Assembly: GCF_900128945.1 (NCBI RefSeq)
Contig: NZ_FQUD01000006.1
Span: 124,001-188,000, forward strand
Direction of reading: 5' to 3'
Length of the DNA: 64,000 nt
DNA from: Chryseobacterium sp. OV279
GTDB taxonomy: Bacteria > Bacteroidota > Bacteroidia > Flavobacteriales > Weeksellaceae
Positions 60,678 to 64,000 of the stretch are shown piece after piece. The stretch's first letter is position 1. The number at the start of each line of letters is the position of its first letter. The notes beneath the pieces were generated by a model. It made no database searches, was not told where the DNA came from, and was given only the letters and a program-made list of their open reading frames with translations. The translations under genes and the position numbers were made by a program.

Positions 60678-63600
60678 TTATTTTTTGATAAGTTTAGTAT
60701 TGTATGTGTTTTTGTCATCTTTAAGAGTGATCACATACATTCCTTTGATCAGTGATGCAACATTAATTCTGTTGTTACCATCTGTCTGACCTTGCTGAAC
60801 TAATCTTCCGTCTGCACTGAAGATGCTGTAGTCAGCTTTTCCTTTAAGGTTCTTCACTTCCACGAAAGTATCCGCAGGGTTTGGATAGATAGACACTTCA
60901 GAAGTCTTAGGACCGCTTACATCATCTACTGCCAATCCGCTAGTGATTTTTACCGGAAGGTCCATAATACCTCCTGCTCCTGAAGCCAATTCTCCACATG
61001 CACTATCTAAAGCAGATGTTGCATATTTTGCAATAACTCTCATTCTAAGCAATTTACTTCCTGCATAAGCAGTAGCTGGAACCGTAAAGGTCTGTGCCGG
61101 GAAAGCAACACTTCCTACAGGAGAATTTCCTCCTACAGTGCTTACTCTTTCTGAAGCTTCAAACTGTCCGTTTCTGTTATAATCAATCCATACAGAAAGG
61201 TTAACAGGTCTTGTACTCATTTGGCTGTAGTTAGATGACATTAAGATCACAGGGGTCAAACTATACTGTGTTCCTTTTGTCAAATTAACTATTTTAGTAG
61301 GATCTTCACTTAGATCTTTATACGTTCTGAATGTAGGATCATCATGAACGATATTCGCAACCGTTACACGTCTAATTGCTGAGTAATCAGATATTCCAGA
61401 ATTAAGAATACAGTAATCAACACCCGTTGTCAGGCCTTTTGTTTTAAGCGCATAATTAGCAGAGAAAGTTCCAGGAACACTGTTTACTACTGCAGCTACC
61501 TGTACTTCATAATTAGTTTCATCTTCAAGGCTGCTCAGAACCACAGAGTTTGTAGGGCTAGTTGCATTAGACCAGTTTGTAGTTCCAACTTTTCTGTAAT
61601 TGATTGAATACGTAGCACCCGGTACACTGTTCCAGCTTACTCTCGCAGTTGTTTTGAAGATCTCCGTATTAATTGCAGTTACTCCCGTTGGAGCATTTGT
61701 CGTTGAAGTAGGAGCATCACCAACCGTTACCGCAGGAGAAACTGCGTAGAAAACATTTCCGATTGAAGATATTCTCAATTTAACTGGTCCTGTAATCGTA
61801 GATGGCATCTGAACCGTATAGCTACCTGTATTTGGTGTAGAAGCCACTAAATCTGTCCATGTAGTACCATTGTTAGATGTATAGTCGATTTTTACGTTAG
61901 GCGAGTTATACGGCGCAGTATTGGTATTGGCAACTTCCCACTGAATCGTGTTATTGGCATTTTTATACAGCACTGAAGAAGCAGTAAGTCCGTTAAATTT
62001 GAAAGGACCATCATTTCCGATAGTTGTTTGTATTTCAGCAGAAGACAACATTGGTCTTTGTGCATTTTCATCTCTTACCGTTACTGCATAATGTAAAACT
62101 CTTGGAATGTAAGATACCGTTTCCCAGTTTACGTTTGGATTATTGGCAGCACTTGTTTTATTGGTTAAAATCCCATTCATCACCAATGATAAGCTTGGGA
62201 AATATCTTCTTCCGCTTGTTGTTCCAAAATAAGATCTTGTCAACGCTCCTTCTGTGTTATATCCCCATCCAGCGTCACCAGAGATTGAAGCTCCATCAGT
62301 TACACTGTCATTTTGCTCCCATGTATATTTAATAGCATCACCCTGTGGATCTGTAGCAGAAGCATCAAGATAATAAGCCGTTCCTTTAGGAACAGTATAA
62401 GCCGTAAGAGCACTAATTACAGGTGGTGTATTCACTGTAATTTCTTCTGAAGTACCACATGCAGGCTTGCCCTCCAGACTTGTAAGGATCTGATCTATGG
62501 ACTTATAATGGAAATACGCGTCAGAATTTGACTGAACGTTATCATCCGTAATTCCAGCATATCCCATAATGGTAGTTCCACCTCCCGGTTCTACGTTTGC
62601 ATTTGAACCTTCGGATTTATTGGAAAATGTGTGATTTCCTCCCAGCTGGTGGCCCATTTCGTGAGCTACATAATCTATATCAAATAAATCTCCACTTGGG
62701 TTTGTATTTTGAGTAAAAGCAGAACCTTTAGCCAATGTAGTGGCAGTGGCAGGGTTTACACATGTAGATCCAATAGAACCGGCATTTCCGTTTCCACCGG
62801 CCGCATTGAATACGTGTCCCATATCGTAATTATCATTACCCACCTGTGCAGTTAGCGTTTGCTGCAGGTTTAAGTTCAAACTTCCTGTAAAAGGGTCTGT
62901 AGCAGCATCTGTATAAATAATATTTGGTAAATTCTGGATAATTGCTTTAATTCCAAAATCTTTTTCAAAAACTCCATTCACACGGGTCATCGTGTTGTTC
63001 ATTGCTACAAGAGCAGGAGCCTTTTTCTGATCTTCCGTTGCAGTAGCAGGTACCCCTGCCAAATTCATAAAATATTGTGTATATTCTCCTGTAACTGCAA
63101 GAGCCAGTCTGTAGGTTCTATACTTTGTGCTGGACGGTCTGTTGTTAATCCCCAGATTAGAAAGATTTTTTTTTCCGTTAGCTTCTAATGATTTGATGTC
63201 TTTCAGATTCTCTTCGTCTGTACTGCATTCAAAACCATGCGCCCCTGCGGTTCTTTTTGTTTTATAGAAAACACCATACGTTTTCTTATCTGTTGTAATA
63301 GGTTCAATGAACTGGAATACCCCATCTTTAATGATCATAGACTGCATCTCATTGGGAGAAGTACTGAATCTTACAAATTTGGATGGATCATCAATACCGG
63401 CACCTATGTAAGAACCCAGCTGAAATTTATCTGCCATAGATTTCTCCATAACAGGATCACTATACACTGCAAATTTTTCAATTTTCCCTTCTGCTGTAGG
63501 CAAGGAAATAATAACAGGTTTTGCATTCTTACCTGTTTCTACTGCATCTTTTAGAATGTTTCTAAGTGATGTAAGGTCTACTCTGTAAGAGTGTTTTACC

Positions 63601-63713
63601 TCAACTTCATTTCTGATTTGAGATGATTTCTGCGAAACAGGTTCCCATCTCTGTGCGTTGAAACTGGCTACACCGGCTGTCAATGCACAAACTAGTAAAA
63701 TTCTTTTTTTCAT
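60678..63713 (-). CDS. Reprolysin-like (M12B-type) metalloprotease with FN3 and GEVED domains, T9SS-secreted
   Basis: 1011 residues. Signal peptide (to FNAQ, about 21), propeptide region, metzincin catalytic domain with HEMGHQLGGNH from His351 and the Met-turn region TTIMGYAG, a linker beta-domain, an FN3 domain (about 675-765, APTGVTAINTEIFKTTARVSWN), a GEVED domain (about 800-920, WIDYNRNGQFEASERV), and a C-terminal type A T9SS sorting domain (VSIYPNPADTFVEVKNL... GMYVITLKDDKNTYNTKLIKK). An extracellular protease. It has its own consensus promoter. Confidence 0.95.
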   Translation of the reverse strand: MKKRILLVCALTAGVASFNAQRWEPVSQKSSQIRNEVEVKHSYRVDLTSLRNILKDAVETGKNAKPVIISLPTAEGKIEKFAVYSDPVMEKSMADKFQLGSYIGAGIDDPSKFVRFSTSPNEMQSMIIKDGVFQFIEPITTDKKTYGVFYKTKRTAGAHGFECSTDEENLKDIKSLEANGKKNLSNLGINNRPSSTKYRTYRLALAVTGEYTQYFMNLAGVPATATEDQKKAPALVAMNNTMTRVNGVFEKDFGIKAIIQNLPNIIYTDAATDPFTGSLNLNLQQTLTAQVGNDNYDMGHVFNAAGGNGNAGSIGSTCVNPATATTLAKGSAFTQNTNPSGDLFDIDYVAHEMGHQLGGNHTFSNKSEGSNANVEPGGGTTIMGYAGITDDNVQSNSDAYFHYKSIDQILTSLEGKPACGTSEEITVNTPPVISALTAYTVPKGTAYYLDASATDPQGDAIKYTWEQNDSVTDGASISGDAGWGYNTEGALTRSYFGTTSGRRYFPSLSLVMNGILTNKTSAANNPNVNWETVSYIPRVLHYAVTVRDENAQRPMLSSAEIQTTIGNDGPFKFNGLTASSVLYKNANNTIQWEVANTNTAPYNSPNVKIDYTSNNGTTWTDLVASTPNTGSYTVQMPSTITGPVKLRISSIGNVFYAVSPAVTVGDAPTSTTNAPTGVTAINTEIFKTTARVSWNSVPGATYSINYRKVGTTNWSNATSPTNSVVLSSLEDETNYEVQVAAVVNSVPGTFSANYALKTKGLTTGVDYCILNSGISDYSAIRRVTVANIVHDDPTFRTYKDLSEDPTKIVNLTKGTQYSLTPVILMSSNYSQMSTRPVNLSVWIDYNRNGQFEASERVSTVGGNSPVGSVAFPAQTFTVPATAYAGSKLLRMRVIAKYATSALDSACGELASGAGGIMDLPVKITSGLAVDDVSGPKTSEVSIYPNPADTFVEVKNLKGKADYSIFSADGRLVQQGQTDGNNRINVASLIKGMYVITLKDDKNTYNTKLIKK

Positions 63714-63758
63714 AACTGAACTACATGAATAGAATTAATAAATTTTAAATATCCACAA

Positions 63759-63787
63759 CAAAAATAGCAATTTATAACATAGTACAA
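63759..63787 (-). promoter_or_regulatory. Promoter of the reprolysin-like gene
   Basis: TTG (63787-63785), an 18-bp spacer and TATTTTTG (63766-63759), giving a leader of about 40 nt. Confidence 0.65.
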
Positions 63788-63793
63788 TCAAAA

Positions 63794-63826
63794 AAAATGG
63801 CTAATTTTAATAAAATTAGCCATTTT
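63794..63826 (-). terminator. Terminator of the prolyl oligopeptidase gene
   Basis: A 15-bp perfect stem (AAAATGGCTAATTTT / AAAATTAGCCATTTT) with a 3-nt loop and a T-tract on the minus strand. Confidence 0.9.
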
Positions 63827-63849
63827 GGTTTCTTTTTTGTTATTGATAA

Positions 63850-64000
63850 CTATTTATTAATTCCCATTTCATATAAAGCAAATGAAATAAGGTCCGCATT
63901 TTCACTGATCACCTGTTCAGTGGCTCTTCCCGCTCCATGACCTGCATTTTTCTCAATTCTTAGTAAAATAGGATTTTTGCATCCCTGTTTTTCCTGAAGC
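63850..64000 (-). CDS. Prolyl oligopeptidase family (S9) C-terminus (5' end outside window)
   Basis: The last 50 codons of a minus-strand gene. The segment LLRIEKNAGHGAGRATEQVI carries the catalytic His of the S9A Ser-Asp-His triad in its usual GHG context near the C-terminus, and the protein ends SFALYEMGINK. It cleaves after proline in short peptides. Signal sequence and remaining domains are outside the window. Confidence 0.85.
   Translation of the reverse strand, partial: LQEKQGCKNPILLRIEKNAGHGAGRATEQVISENADLISFALYEMGINK

Noticed and set aside
62024..62332. Plus-strand frame opposite the reprolysin-like gene
   Set aside because: Antisense shadow of a clear domain-bearing gene, with no start signals.

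Overview
The window looks like chromosome of a Flavobacteriia member, most likely Chryseobacterium or a close relative in the Weeksellaceae. The evidence is low G+C DNA, Bacteroidota-type promoters (TTTG or TTG, a 17-23 bp spacer, then TAnnTTTG), secreted proteases with C-terminal type IX secretion (T9SS) sorting domains, a fused CcoN-CcoO oxidase subunit, SCGSDDD-type surface lipoproteins, and short intergenic palindromes of the kind I recall from this genus. I see no rRNA, tRNA, CRISPR array, prophage or insertion sequence. The window is core-like chromosome with a few accessory pockets.

Layout. 1-3.8 kb: a truncated T9SS-type surface protein, an RluA-family pseudouridine synthase, a small membrane protein, panB, and a Crp/Fnr regulator. 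3.8-13.5 kb: a cbb3 cytochrome oxidase locus (CcoI-type Cu ATPase, CcoS, CcoNO, CcoQ, CcoP, CcoG, CcoH/FixH, a DsbD_2/SafE-type membrane protein with a His/Cys tail) that ends in a lipoprotein. 13.7-20.3 kb: two secreted unknowns, serS, a lipoprotein, a polysaccharide flippase and a hexapeptide acyltransferase. 20.3-26.3 kb (minus strand): a PpiD/SurA-type foldase, an MCE/MlaD protein, a membrane Fe-S protein and its CCG-domain partner. 26.6-36.7 kb: lon, an AI-2E family transporter, a Cys-rich double-glycine-leader peptide, DoxX, a glutaryl-CoA-dehydrogenase-like enzyme, a DUF4349 lipoprotein, a TraB/GumN protein, an ECF sigma factor with a membrane partner, and a tautomerase-like protein. 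37-45 kb: pgi, a methyltransferase, folD, queE, a polyprenyl sugar phosphotransferase, and MlaE/MlaF with an overlapping beta-barrel gene. 45-52.8 kb: an M48 protease, a DUF4251 lipoprotein, meaB, two tandem haem lipoproteins, a dipeptide epimerase and an M36 fungalysin protease. 52.9-57 kb: an RNA/ribosome-repair cluster. 57-64 kb: a tiny independent transcription unit, an M28 peptidase, methylmalonyl-CoA mutase, a T9SS reprolysin-like protease and the end of a prolyl oligopeptidase.

The most interesting region is 52.9-57.0 kb. On the minus strand it carries a very basic unknown protein, an RtcB RNA ligase, a LinA/ANT(2'')-like nucleotidyltransferase-fold protein, release factor PrfH, and a TPR protein that overlaps prfH. 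RtcB paralogues paired with PrfH are known to rescue ribosomes cut in the 16S decoding centre. The nucleotidyltransferase-fold protein and the basic protein would be additional, possibly undescribed, members of that repair module. Two other points deserve attention. One is a strong-promoter/strong-terminator unit of about 170 nt encoding a 25-residue peptide (57.15-57.33 kb). The other is an orphan eight-cysteine peptide with a bacteriocin-type leader (30.6 kb).

Annotation was by reading only. Family names rest on motifs and overall sequence resemblance, and no database search was run.
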